The notes beneath the pieces were generated by a model. That model made no database searches and was not told the DNA's origin. It was given only the letters and a program-made list of their open reading frames with translations. Both the position numbers and the translations under genes were made by a program. A stretch of DNA of 32,026 nt from JBCDGZ01 sp038750655 (GTDB lineage: Bacteria > Bacteroidota > Bacteroidia > Chitinophagales > Saprospiraceae): contig JBCDGZ010000094.1 in assembly GCA_038750655.1 (NCBI GenBank), positions 1-32,026 of the forward strand, written 5' to 3'. Below are positions 1 through 8,326 of the stretch, piece by piece. Positions within the stretch are counted from its first letter, which is position 1. Each line of letters opens with the position of its first letter.

Positions 1-371
1 CTATAAGTTCCTGCCTAGACTTATTTGGAGATAAATGGACACTGCTTATAATTAGAGATTTACTATATTTTAAGGAACGTACATTTAAAGATTTCAATAC
101 GGCTGCTGAGAATATCTCTACAGCTCGGCTAACCGACCGATTAAAAAAAGTAGAGGCTATGGGACTGGCTACTAAAGAAAAGCATCCCACCAATAAAAAG
201 GTATTCATCTATAGACTGACAGAGAAAGGAAAATCACTAGCCCCTATTATTATAGAGATGATTATATGGGGAAATAAGAATCTTTCCGCCCACGTATCGG
301 AAGAATCTAAAATTTTTGCTAAAAAATTGGAATTAGATAAGGATGCCATATTAAAGTCATTACAAGAATAG
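1..371 (+). CDS. HxlR-family transcriptional regulator, 5'-truncated
   Basis: The frame is open from base 3 and matches the winged-helix HxlR family: a CLDLFGDKWTLLIIRDLL segment (usual form C..L..lGgKWt.lIlrdLl), then a recognition-helix region ending ARLTDRLKKVEAMGL and a C-terminal YRLTEKGKSLAPII wing and helix. Only the first few residues are missing, off the left edge. A Cys lies just before the GDKW motif, the position of the redox-sensing Cys in many members. Its target is not visible here. The decayed efflux gene that converges on it may once have been related, but that is only inference. Confidence 0.85.
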   Translation, partial: ISSCLDLFGDKWTLLIIRDLLYFKERTFKDFNTAAENISTARLTDRLKKVEAMGLATKEKHPTNKKVFIYRLTEKGKSLAPIIIEMIIWGNKNLSAHVSEESKIFAKKLELDKDAILKSLQE

Positions 372-434
372 CTTGAATTGTGTGTCTTGATTAATTCACA
401 GATTTCAATAGCCGTCTCTTCAACGTCAGGGGGA

Positions 435-967
435 TCAATTGGAAGTAATCATCATTTTTCTGCAAAATGCGAGCATTTTTTGTCTTTCCAGAGACTTGGT
501 GTAGAAGCTCATGGAAGTTTTGATTTCCTCTAGTGCAGTCAATACGGCTTGTTCATACTGGTGTAAAGCGGAATGGGTAAAAGCATCTTCCGCAGCTATT
601 TGGTTGCGAACTCTTCTGAAATTCAACCCTGCCCAAGAAATAGAAGGGCCGAGATTCCAGGCCAGGGAACGCTCCTTACCCAAGTTACTAAAGCTAATTG
701 CCGAGAAACCAATTGATCCATTCAAGCTGATACGTGGATACAGGTCGGCGACACTGATATTGTAGCGAGCTATTTGCTGCATTACCACCTGCTCTGCACT
801 AAAGACATCCGGTCGGCGGCGGATAAATTTCATGCCACTGCCCACTAAAATCGTAGGGAGTAAGTTGGGCATTGCGACTCTGCTCGAGAAATATCCAATT
901 TATTACTCGTTCCCGCTTCTTCCAGCCGGACTGTTAAATCATAAGTATTTTGTTGGGGGAGTACAGA
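435..967 (-). pseudogene. Decayed NodT/TolC-family outer-membrane efflux protein
   Basis: The 435-872 part encodes the characteristic NodT-type segment FIRRRPDV, followed by SAEQVVMQQIARYNISVADLYPRISLNGSIGF and an Ala/Gln-rich helical stretch. Upstream, in a different minus-strand frame (about 874-967), the sequence reads YDLTVRLEEAGTSNKLDISRAESQ, the helix that normally lies before that segment. The two parts are therefore separated by a frameshift, and the residues that usually link them are mostly missing. The protein also stops early after the Ser-rich helix, lacking the last helical hairpin, and there is no signal peptide. I see a gene in decay rather than a short functional protein. Confidence 0.75.
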
Positions 968-1209
968 TTAACGACCATCAATAAATCTGGTGATACTTTG
1001 CGGGTCGTAACCCCCAGTTGTCCATGTGCTATTGGAAAAAATTGCGAAGGTTTACCAAGAGCGCGATGATTTTTCTTATGATTTGATTAAGTCGTGACTA
1101 CTTCAGATCAGAATATTGGGTAGACGCTCAATTGTACTCAGCAGAGAAATGCTGTGCAACTATCCCCTCTAATTCCTGTCTTTTCCAGTAAACCAACCAT
1201 TACAATCTT

Positions 1210-3219
1210 ATGAAATCAGTAAAACGCTTAACCTTCTATTTTCTTGCCTTTCTTGTATTCTATTGTACTCCTCTAAAAGCCAACAATGGCTCCCTTACCT
1301 ATATTTATCCCATCTCGAATATCAGCATAGATGGCAATCTCAATGACTGGCCAGCCGACATACAGGCGAACGCCATGCTGAATGTGCATTATGGAGCAGG
1401 GATCGAAGGTCCAGAAGATGGATTGGCCTTCTGGCGTGGGGGGTATGATGCTCAGTCTGGCTATTTGTATATCGGAGTGACGATGGTAGATAATGATTAC
1501 GTCAAAACCCCTGATAACAGTCATTTCTCCAGCCATGATTTTCAGGTGCTCTATATTGACCCGAATCATAGTCCTGAAGGAGGAGGGGTCATCGCCTACG
1601 AAGTAGATGAAGATCATCGAAAAATAGTAGAACAAGAAGGGCTTCGCTTTTATCCTCAGGTTAGAGATGCCAGTTTTGACCAAGTTGAGCTAGCGATTGG
1701 GAAGGAAAATAATGTAATCACTTACGAATGGAGGATTCAGGTGGCTGGCCCTCTACAACCTGGAAGGGTGATTGGTTTTGACTATGCGGTTTTTGACAAA
1801 GATACGGATGAAGACCATGTCATGATCACTTGGGGGCCGACGGGCGGGAATAAGTTTATGAACGCTAACCTGGTTGGTGATATGGTACTATTGGAAGCCG
1901 GCAATCCCCTCTCCAAGGTACAAGGAACCGTGAAATGGAAAGGGGAAGCGGGAAGCGAATGGCCGAGTACGGTCCGGTTTAATGATTCGAAAACCCCCAA
2001 TGTATTTTATAATGTAAGTATTGATTCTCTTGGTCAGTACAGTTTGAATTTGCCGAAGGGCAATTATGAAATCACTATTCCTCCTAGTTGGCAGCGGAAA
2101 GATTGGCCTGAAATTGATCTGGTGGAAGGCGTCGGGAAAGTGCCCAATATCACCGTATCCAGTAAACAGGCACTAATCGTTGATACCATTGAGGTCAGAC
2201 TGGCTCCCAAGCCCAATTTGATTCCTAAGCAGGGCGTTCTGCGTTCGCCATTTACCTCCGCAACCACTCAACAGGTTGATGAATTTGTGGAATCCTATCA
2301 AGCCTATTATAATATTCCTGCCGTATCCCTTGCCTTGATCCAAGATGGCGAGCTCGTATACCATCAAAGCTATGGTGTGGAGAACAACATCTCCAAAAAG
2401 TCGCTTAGGGATGAGGCCGTTTTTGAAGCCGCCTCTATTACTAAATTGGTCTTTGCTTATATGATGAATCGCCTTGTGCAACGTGGAGAATTTGACCTGG
2501 ATAAGCCTTTGTATGAATCCCTGCCATTTCCTGAATTGGAAGCCTATCCAGAATACAAACTAATGACAGGCCGACATGTACTGACCCATGTGAGCGGTTT
2601 GCCGAATTGGGGCGCCCGGATGATCAATAAACCTGGAACCGTTTATGGTTACTCCGGTGAAGGTTTTGAGTACTTAAAAAAGGTGCTTGCTGGAGGTAGT
2701 ACAGCTGAAATGCCACAAATCATCCAGTCTCATCTGGAGAAAGAAATATTGAAACCATTGGGGATGACGAATACTTACTTTATGTGCAATGACAAGCTCA
2801 CGGACCTTAAGGTAGCAGGTCATATTGATGGGATACCCAATACCTTCGATTGCCCTGATGCACCGGGAATGGCATTTAGTATGCATACCGAAGCCAAAGA
2901 TTTTGTCCCCTTTGCGCTGGCACTTCTCAACCGGAAAGGCTTAACCGAAGAACAGGCCAAAAAAATGTTCAGTTTTCATACCTTATATGACAAAGAGGAC
3001 TGGTTGAACGGTTACAAGTCTGGATTTGGACTGGGCGTTGCACTGCGAGAGTCTCCGTATGGCTTAGTGTTTGGACATGGTGGAAATAATGGAGATTTCC
3101 GTTGTACCTTTGAAATGTACGACAACTTAAAGACTGGATATATCATGTTCACCAATGCCAATACTGCCGAGCCCTTGTTATTCGATTTGATCCGTTTTTT
3201 AGTAGAGGGTGGGGAATGA
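1210..3219 (+). CDS. Secreted serine hydrolase (beta-lactamase fold) with N-terminal sugar-binding-like domain
   Basis: 669 residues. An N-terminal signal peptide (about 1-24, ending LKA) is followed by a CBM9-like beta-sandwich (about 30-225; ISIDGNLNDWPAD and DFQVLYIDPNHSPEGG are typical), a short beta-rich carboxypeptidase-regulatory-like domain (about 230-320), and a class C beta-lactamase/penicillin-binding-like domain (about 345-669). In the last, the catalytic SxxK is S409-I-T-K412, a Tyr motif lies at Y481-S-G, and the third motif is H623-G-G. Homologues are usually esterases, D-peptidases or beta-lactamase-like hydrolases; the substrate cannot be told from sequence. The sugar-binding domain suggests action on a surface glycan or polymer. 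No operon partner is visible: its neighbours are a decayed gene upstream and a separate exported protein 222 nt downstream. Confidence 0.85.
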   Translation: MKSVKRLTFYFLAFLVFYCTPLKANNGSLTYIYPISNISIDGNLNDWPADIQANAMLNVHYGAGIEGPEDGLAFWRGGYDAQSGYLYIGVTMVDNDYVKTPDNSHFSSHDFQVLYIDPNHSPEGGGVIAYEVDEDHRKIVEQEGLRFYPQVRDASFDQVELAIGKENNVITYEWRIQVAGPLQPGRVIGFDYAVFDKDTDEDHVMITWGPTGGNKFMNANLVGDMVLLEAGNPLSKVQGTVKWKGEAGSEWPSTVRFNDSKTPNVFYNVSIDSLGQYSLNLPKGNYEITIPPSWQRKDWPEIDLVEGVGKVPNITVSSKQALIVDTIEVRLAPKPNLIPKQGVLRSPFTSATTQQVDEFVESYQAYYNIPAVSLALIQDGELVYHQSYGVENNISKKSLRDEAVFEAASITKLVFAYMMNRLVQRGEFDLDKPLYESLPFPELEAYPEYKLMTGRHVLTHVSGLPNWGARMINKPGTVYGYSGEGFEYLKKVLAGGSTAEMPQIIQSHLEKEILKPLGMTNTYFMCNDKLTDLKVAGHIDGIPNTFDCPDAPGMAFSMHTEAKDFVPFALALLNRKGLTEEQAKKMFSFHTLYDKEDWLNGYKSGFGLGVALRESPYGLVFGHGGNNGDFRCTFEMYDNLKTGYIMFTNANTAEPLLFDLIRFLVEGGE

Positions 3220-3441
3220 ATCGGCTATCAATTACTGAAACAATAGAGGGGAATCAATTGGTAAAAGAAGCGTGAAAGGTAGTAGGGACGACAGAACCCA
3301 TCTTGTCCACAGAAAAAGGGCATCCCGAAATTTTAGTAGCTGTAAATTGTGAAAAATGGGCTAATTTAGGGCCAACCATTGACGCCGTGTAAAAAACCAA
3401 TATACGGGAAGGCGTTAGGAAGGAATCAAAATACAGCATCT

Positions 3442-4293
3442 ATGAAAAAAATGATCCTACTACTTCTGCTCTTTACAAGCGGTCAAGTGATGTATGCTCA
3501 GGGGCCTTGGGCGAAGGGCAAAGGACACGGCTACAGCCAACTGGTCTTTACGGGATTACCACAGTACGCAGAAATATTTGACGGTGGTTTTAGAGATTTC
3601 AGAGATTTGGAGCGAGAGATTTTTGAGGTCGTGATCGCCTCCTACACAGAGGTTGGTATCACTGACAAGCTCACCTTAGGGGCCACCATTCCTCTAGTGA
3701 TCGTCGGTACCGGAGATCCGACCGAGGACAGCATTACCCCAACCTTACCCGAAGATAGCAAGACTGCCTTAGGTAACGTCACCTTACTGGGGAAGTACAC
3801 CCTATTGGATAAATCTGTAAAAGTAGCGTTCATAACGGCGGTCGATTTTCCCACCAGCTCACGAGATGAGGTGTCGGGACTATCCACGGGAGTAGATGCC
3901 TACACTTTTCAGCCCAAGTTTTCGGTCGGAGGGAGCAATAGCAAATGGTTCTACTACGGTTTTTTGGGATACGGCATCAGAACCAATGATCACCATGACT
4001 TTTTGAGCCTTGGCGTCGAAGGCGGCATCAAAACCAGCGAGAAGCTCTCCCTAATCCTCAATATCCATCGCCTGCAAAACCTCGATAACGGTGACCCCTT
4101 GGTTGATTCTCCGGCCAACATCCAAACCGGCCTCTACACCAGTTTCCAAGAATATACAGGCGTTCTGGTCAAACTATTTGCTGATGATTTGTACCAGGGC
4201 TTTGGTGGCTTTCTATCCCTGGGCGGCGGCTTTGCGGCCACTTCGGTGGCGGCTACTCCGGCGATTAGTTTGGGGGTGTTTAGGAAATGGTAG
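3442..4293 (+). CDS. Exported beta-barrel-like protein of unknown function
   Basis: I chose the ATG at 3442, not the one 63 nt upstream, because it begins directly with a signal peptide (MKKMILLLLLF...YAQ); this gives 283 residues. The mature part alternates short hydrophobic and polar stretches with many Gly and aromatic residues (for example VGITDKLTLGATIPLVI and KVAFITAVDFPTSS), ending SLGVFRKW with a terminal aromatic residue. This resembles outer-membrane barrel proteins of the 'transporter/Phenol_MetA_deg-like' type found in Bacteroidota. It ends 7 nt before the convergent SCO1 gene. Function is unknown; the exported barrel call is moderate, and any substrate would be a guess. Confidence 0.65.
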   Translation: MKKMILLLLLFTSGQVMYAQGPWAKGKGHGYSQLVFTGLPQYAEIFDGGFRDFRDLEREIFEVVIASYTEVGITDKLTLGATIPLVIVGTGDPTEDSITPTLPEDSKTALGNVTLLGKYTLLDKSVKVAFITAVDFPTSSRDEVSGLSTGVDAYTFQPKFSVGGSNSKWFYYGFLGYGIRTNDHHDFLSLGVEGGIKTSEKLSLILNIHRLQNLDNGDPLVDSPANIQTGLYTSFQEYTGVLVKLFADDLYQGFGGFLSLGGGFAATSVAATPAISLGVFRKW

Positions 4294-4300
4294 GGGCTTG

Positions 4301-4954
4301 TCATGGCTCCTCTTTCAAGGTCTTAATATCCGCTATTAATTGATTAATGGAAGCCTTATTCAAGCCATTATAGATGCCCCTGATGTGCCTGTTTTTGTCA
4401 ATCAATACAAAATTTTCGGTATGTAAAAACTCGTCCTCCTCTTTGGTCAATCCGAGGTCTTCTTCAACGAAATAATCTTTTCTACCTAATTTATAAATGT
4501 CTTGTTGCTGGCCGGTTACCAAATGCCATTTATGGGATAAAATGCCTCTTTTCTCTGCGTAGGCTTTTAAAACAGGAACGGAGTCCCTTTCGGGGGTAAC
4601 AGAATGGGATAAGAGTAAGACGGTCTCATCATTTAGAAAGGCTTCCTGTACATCCATCATATTGGCCATCATCTTAGGACAAATGCCTGGGCAAACGGTA
4701 AAGAAAAAATCGGTCACATATATTTTATCCTCAAAGGTTTGCTCCGTAATCGTATCTCCTTCTTGGTTGATCAACTGAAAAGGAGAGATACGATGAAAGG
4801 TATCTAGGGCTTCGCTTTTTGCCGGTAGCCAATGCGGGGTAAAAGTCGCCTCGTTATAGTAAGGCAGCTTATCGACACGACTTCCATTGGGGCGATTTTC
4901 CGTGCAAGCCATCAGCGTGATTAATGACAGCAAAAATAAGAATCGATTATTCAT
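4301..4954 (-). CDS. SCO1/SenC/PrrC-family thioredoxin-fold lipoprotein
   Basis: 217 residues from the ATG at 4954, chosen because it opens with a lipoprotein signal peptide (lipobox LMAC, Cys17). The thioredoxin-like core carries the SCO copper site: C88-P-G-I-C92 in the FFFTVCPGICPKM context and His178 in FLHTENFVLID. The family delivers copper to the CuA site of cytochrome oxidase or acts as a thiol reductase on the periplasmic side. Its start overlaps the end of the upstream YwqK-like gene by 8 nt, so the two are translationally coupled. No oxidase genes are in the window, so a role in general metal or redox handling is equally possible. Confidence 0.9.
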   Translation of the reverse strand: MNNRFLFLLSLITLMACTENRPNGSRVDKLPYYNEATFTPHWLPAKSEALDTFHRISPFQLINQEGDTITEQTFEDKIYVTDFFFTVCPGICPKMMANMMDVQEAFLNDETVLLLSHSVTPERDSVPVLKAYAEKRGILSHKWHLVTGQQQDIYKLGRKDYFVEEDLGLTKEEDEFLHTENFVLIDKNRHIRGIYNGLNKASINQLIADIKTLKEEP

Positions 4955-5570
4955 GCAGAATGTTTTCGTCCTCCAATCCAAAACAGAGGGCGGCTTTTTT
5001 AAGTCCAAAAATTCTACCCTCCTTTGCTTCATAGTTCGCATATAGATCGCCGTTTTTTCTAAATGCTCGCTGAATGCCCTCTTCTTTACCCATCTTCAAA
5101 TGTAGAATCTGGAATATCTCCCCCGATGAATACCATTTTTTTTGCTCGCCGTGGGCTTTCCCCAAATAATAATGAAGATGAGCGATTAAGGTGTGCGAGG
5201 AATCAGCAGACCATGTTTTTTTTTCTCCGTGCAGTTTCCCTTGATGATAGTTCGCCGCATATTTAAGATGCCCATCCGGATACCAAGCTTTAAAGGTGCT
5301 CTGCTTTTTGCCATTAAATATTCCAAATTGCTGTTTCAAAGTACTATCAGGATAAAAGCTGACTGCATAACCAGAAAAAGGGATACCGTCATTTCTATCC
5401 AATGTCCAAACAGCCGCTTTACGATCGTAAGACAGCCGGGATTGATCAACCGTCTGAGCGGGAATCGCTATTGAAGTAAGCATCTCATCGGTATGCTTTG
5501 ACTTATCTTTTTGCTTTGCACAACTCACAGACATGGCTATCACCAGGATCATCATCAATTGACTTTTCAT
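4947..5570 (-). CDS. MORN-variant (YwqK-like) repeat lipoprotein
   Basis: 207 residues with a lipoprotein signal (AMSVSC, Cys17). The mature part has about five MORN-2 type repeats with the pattern 'G.....a.w.pdG.lk....y..GklhGe.k.w', for example AWYPDGHLKYAANYHQGKLHG and KWYSSGEIFQILHLKMGKEEG. These proteins are often auto-named 'toxin-antitoxin YwqK antitoxin', but no toxin is present here, and the lipobox puts this one on the periplasmic or outer-membrane face, so I treat it as a repeat scaffold of unknown role. It lies between a YHYH gene upstream and SCO1 downstream on the same strand. Downstream overlap is 8 nt; the upstream gap of 87 nt contains a hairpin. Confidence 0.8.
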   Translation of the reverse strand: MKSQLMMILVIAMSVSCAKQKDKSKHTDEMLTSIAIPAQTVDQSRLSYDRKAAVWTLDRNDGIPFSGYAVSFYPDSTLKQQFGIFNGKKQSTFKAWYPDGHLKYAANYHQGKLHGEKKTWSADSSHTLIAHLHYYLGKAHGEQKKWYSSGEIFQILHLKMGKEEGIQRAFRKNGDLYANYEAKEGRIFGLKKAALCFGLEDENILHE

Positions 5571-5585
5571 AAGCTAAAATTTTGC

Positions 5586-5637
5586 CTAGCAGAAGTCGTT
5601 GAATTCGACGCTGTACATTCGAAACGACTCCTGCTAG
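5586..5637 (-). terminator. Hairpin between YHYH and YwqK-like genes (attenuator or terminator)
   Basis: A 15-bp stem with one mismatch: CTAGCAGAAGTCGTT (5586-5600) pairs with AACGACTCCTGCTAG (5623-5637), with a 22-nt loop. Read on the minus strand it lies just after the YHYH stop codon and is followed by GCAAAATTTT, a weak T-run. It could reduce read-through into the two downstream genes or protect the upstream mRNA. Without a strong T-tract a classic terminator is uncertain. Confidence 0.5.
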
Positions 5638-5657
5638 TTGATGGACTGTTTAATGGA

Positions 5658-6557
5658 TTACATGATAGCATTCGGCGTCCCTTGCAAGTCCACTCCAAAT
5701 AAAATGATATAAGAGCCAATATAGAATTCATTGATAATGTGGTAGTGGTAGATGCTCTCCCCATTACTATGTTGAGTAGGCCCGAAGTGCCCCCCAGATT
5801 CATCCAAGTCGGTAGGATAATCCCCGGTTTCACTATCCTTTCTTCCGTACAACAGAAAGCCATCTTGCATAATGCCTACTAATTGATCATCGTCATGTGA
5901 CAAAAGGGTATTTTCCGGAACATCAGAAGCCTCTAAATGATAGTGATAACCCGTGGGGCCCATATGTGCTCCCGCATAATCAAATCCGGAAGCCACATTG
6001 GCGGACAAAGCAATATTGGGCCCTTCTTGATCATTGAAAATGGGTGCTCCGGTAATGGAAATCCCAATCGCCCCCAGGCCAGTAGTAGACGTACTAGTCG
6101 CCTTTCCCGGAGAAGCAGGAACGGTCAACGTATAGCTCCGTTCCCCAATTATCCCCGGCGACATTTCAGATTCATTCGCAACAACCGGGTCAATGTACAA
6201 GCTGTTGTTACTGTCCCAATAAGGCGAGGTATGATGCGGCAAACCATTAGATTCAATGGTGATTTCATCGCCATCAAAAGAAATCGTCACCGCATCGGCA
6301 TTAAATTCATCAAAGGCGGCTACCGGCGTACTACCCGAATTGTTAGCCCCGCCGGCATCATCTGTATCCGTATTGTCTGTAACATACCCTGTCGGCTGCT
6401 CACAAGCCAGTTCTGAGACATCAGGATTCCCCAGGCCATCACCGTCCATATCCTGATACCAGGTGATTTCAATACAGTCGTCATCATCGTTTTGGCAGGA
6501 TACTATTACAACGACTGCTCCCCAAAAGAGCAAAACTAAAAATGCTAGGTTCTTCAT
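5658..6557 (-). CDS. YHYH-domain lipoprotein with MopE-like metal-binding segment
   Basis: 299 residues; lipobox VIVSC with Cys21. Residues about 31-66 (WYQDMDGDGLGNP...) match the short Asp/Gly-rich, Cys-containing 'putative metal-binding motif' of MopE-type proteins. The rest is a YHYH domain, with the name-giving motif at 204-207 (TGYHYHLE) and again at 270-273 (SIYHYHII), plus His/Asp clusters (HHTSPYWD, HDDD). The YHYH family is uncharacterised in detail; the paired His and Asp patches suggest metal binding at the cell surface. It is the first gene of a minus-strand lipoprotein operon ending in SCO1, which fits a metal-related role, but that is inference. Confidence 0.85.
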   Translation of the reverse strand: MKNLAFLVLLFWGAVVVIVSCQNDDDDCIEITWYQDMDGDGLGNPDVSELACEQPTGYVTDNTDTDDAGGANNSGSTPVAAFDEFNADAVTISFDGDEITIESNGLPHHTSPYWDSNNSLYIDPVVANESEMSPGIIGERSYTLTVPASPGKATSTSTTGLGAIGISITGAPIFNDQEGPNIALSANVASGFDYAGAHMGPTGYHYHLEASDVPENTLLSHDDDQLVGIMQDGFLLYGRKDSETGDYPTDLDESGGHFGPTQHSNGESIYHYHIINEFYIGSYIILFGVDLQGTPNAIM

Positions 6558-6843
6558 GGTATTCGATTTAGAGGTTTAAAGGTTTGTTGGAGGGCTTGAT
6601 TCCCCCTATTGTTCCTTTAGACAATGGGGATTTTAGAATCCTTCGGGGGAGGGGAGATTTTTTTGCCACAAGATTAGACAAATCCGCTAGTGCGAAGTGT
6701 AAAGACGGTAAGAGTCCAGCTAATAATTTAGTGCAAGAAATGAGTGCCGTAAATCTTGAATTCTATAGTTTACTTCCGAATTCTGACCTAAAACAAAAGT
6801 AAGAAATAGAAAGAAAGGTTTCTAATATCAAGGAAGAAGGAAG
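6558..6843. other. Intergenic region without supported gene
   Basis: Lies between the start of the YHYH gene and the end of the downstream minus-strand HxlR gene. A 72-codon plus-strand frame (6584-6802) exists, but its composition is not protein-like (no domain, no hydrophobic core) and I do not call it. I see no clear terminator or promoter here. Confidence 0.5.
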
Positions 6844-7185
6844 CTATTTTCCAATAATCTTCTTTCGGTGATTAATTCCCCAATTCGTTAATGCTTGGAA
6901 AACAGAATCTAACGTTTTACCATATTCTGTCAACTCGTATTCGACAGTAATTGGAGAGGTATCTTTGACAGTTCGAGATACAATTTTGTGACTTTCTAAG
7001 AATTTGAGATCCTTTGAAAGTACTCTTCCTGTTATCCTGGGAATGCTGTTTTTAATTTCATTAAATCGCATGGTACCCCCTAAATATAGTGTAGTCATTA
7101 TTATAATTTTCCATCTTCCACTCAACAATTCCATAGTATCCATAACGGGTAAAAGCTTTTGCGATATTTCTGTTTTCCTGTCCAT
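6844..7185 (-). CDS. HxlR-family transcriptional regulator
   Basis: 113 residues, a full-length HxlR winged-helix protein: LLPVMDTMELLSGRWKIIIMTTL, then MRFNEIKNSIPRITGRVLSKDLKFLE (recognition helix), then YELTEYGKTLDSVFQALTNWG (wing and C-terminal dimerisation helix). The Cys usually found before the first helix is absent (SQKLLP), unlike the paralogue at 11283, so redox sensing through that Cys is unlikely. It is divergent from an NmrA-like gene (7311) across a 125-bp gap with two palindromes, so it probably represses itself and that gene. Codon use is AT-rich relative to the housekeeping genes downstream. Confidence 0.9.
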   Translation of the reverse strand: MDRKTEISQKLLPVMDTMELLSGRWKIIIMTTLYLGGTMRFNEIKNSIPRITGRVLSKDLKFLESHKIVSRTVKDTSPITVEYELTEYGKTLDSVFQALTNWGINHRKKIIGK

Positions 7186-7203
7186 GTTGATAAGTTTAGC
7201 TTA

Positions 7204-7221
7204 AGTATACTATTGTATACT
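7204..7221. promoter_or_regulatory. Probable HxlR operator 1
   Basis: Perfect 7-bp arms AGTATAC / GTATACT with a TATT spacer, 18 nt upstream of the HxlR start codon, in the divergent gap between hxlR (minus) and the NmrA-like gene (plus). HxlR dimers bind such inverted repeats; assignment to this regulator is inferred from position. Confidence 0.6.
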
Positions 7222-7227
7222 AGTATC

Positions 7228-7251
7228 AAAAAGTATACTATTATACTTTTT
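7228..7251. promoter_or_regulatory. Probable HxlR operator 2
   Basis: Perfect 10-bp arms AAAAAGTATA / TATACTTTTT separated by CTAT. It shares the AGTATACTATT core with the palindrome at 7204-7221, so the two look like tandem copies of one operator, centred 27 bp apart in the same divergent gap. Confidence 0.6.
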
Positions 7252-7310
7252 ATACCAAATATACATATGTTTGTGATGTCAATCAATTTTAAAATTACAA
7301 AACAAAATTT

Positions 7311-8186
7311 ATGGACAGGATTCTTTTGTTTAATGCAACAGGAGCTCAAGGAACTACAATTTCATATAGGCTGCTAGAGAGGGGGTATGATGTGATCGCC
7401 CCAGTACGGTCTGAAAAAAATATTTCAATTTTAGAGGAAAAGGGTATTAAAGCTTTTTTGACTGATTTCTCTACGTCTTCTTTACTGTCGATTGTTGAGA
7501 AGGCAGATAAGATAGTTTTACAGATACCTGCTGCTGTTATTCCTGATACAATGATAAGAATTGCTGAGAATGCAATGGACGCCATCAAAAAAGCAGGAAA
7601 TCCAAAAACTGTTTTTGTTATCAGCAGTACTATTTCAGACAAGTATGTTGGTGTTAGGAGTGTAGATGCCAGAAAAAAAATGGTAGAAATGGCAAAGGAA
7701 AAAATGCCTAATACGCCTATTTTAAGTTCAACTGAATATTTAGAAAATTTCTCAACTGCTTATCGCCAACCTATATTGGAGGACGGAGTTATTCCTCAAA
7801 CTATACCCCCTGATTCGCCAGTAAATTATCTGTCGTGGAGTGATTTGGCAACTTATGTTTTAGCTGCCATAGAGTCAGATAAATTAAGTGGTAATGTTTA
7901 TCCTATAGGAGGAAATCAGGGTTTAAGTGGAATTGAATTAGCAGATAGATTAGGAAAGGTATTAGGGAAAAAATTAAATTATGCTCCAGTTTCTCATGAA
8001 CAATTAGAAGGCATTCTAACACCGATTATGGGCGCTGAAGTTGCTAAGGATTATGCAGAATTTTATCATTGGCAGGATACTGTGGGTGCTTCATTGCTCA
8101 ATCCAGATACCCAAGGAATTAGAGATTTGCTTCAAGTCGAGCTACCATCTTTTGAAGAATGGGCTGAACAGGCTTTCAAGGGGTAG
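7311..8186 (+). CDS. NmrA-like NAD(P)-binding (atypical SDR) protein
   Basis: 291 residues. N-terminal Rossmann motif MDRILLFNATGAQGTT (T10-G-A-Q-G14), then the alternating beta-alpha pattern and a C-terminal domain (SPVNYLSWSDLATYVLAAIESDKLSGNVYPIGG) typical of NmrA/HSCARG and quinone-reductase-like proteins. There is no YxxxK catalytic pair at the usual place, consistent with either a redox sensor or a reductase with another mechanism. It is divergent from hxlR at 6844-7185, and a stem-loop lies 17 nt after its stop, so it seems to be a single-gene transcript. It is the most AT-rich gene in the window, consistent with acquisition by transfer. Confidence 0.85.
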   Translation: MDRILLFNATGAQGTTISYRLLERGYDVIAPVRSEKNISILEEKGIKAFLTDFSTSSLLSIVEKADKIVLQIPAAVIPDTMIRIAENAMDAIKKAGNPKTVFVISSTISDKYVGVRSVDARKKMVEMAKEKMPNTPILSSTEYLENFSTAYRQPILEDGVIPQTIPPDSPVNYLSWSDLATYVLAAIESDKLSGNVYPIGGNQGLSGIELADRLGKVLGKKLNYAPVSHEQLEGILTPIMGAEVAKDYAEFYHWQDTVGASLLNPDTQGIRDLLQVELPSFEEWAEQAFKG

Positions 8187-8202
8187 GAAAAGGTTAATTG
8201 TT

Positions 8203-8238
8203 GACCTGCAGGAAGTCAGCAAAAACTTCTTGCAGGTC
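8203..8238 (+). terminator. Stem-loop after NmrA-like gene
   Basis: GACCTGCAGGAAGT (8203-8216) pairs with ACTTCTTGCAGGTC (8225-8238), a 14-bp stem with one mismatch and an 8-nt loop CAGCAAAA. It sits 17 nt after the stop codon. The trailing sequence (ATATCTATTTACTT) is T-rich but not a pure T-run. Confidence 0.65.
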
Positions 8239-8326
8239 ATATCTATTTACTTGTAATGGTCACCAAATCATACAGAAGGGAGAATACAATTTGTGAGCAT
8301 TACAGCTCAACCTCTAAACGATTGAA

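Noticed and set aside
3254..3439. 61-codon minus-strand frame before the barrel gene
   Set aside because: No domain, and it falls in a short intergenic gap; the composition is not coding-like.
4947..5570. Toxin-antitoxin reading of the YwqK-like gene
   Set aside because: There is no toxin gene next to it, and its lipobox and lipoprotein neighbours point to an envelope role.
6584..6802. 72-codon plus-strand frame
   Set aside because: No protein-like composition, no recognised family, and it sits across an upstream region of the YHYH gene.
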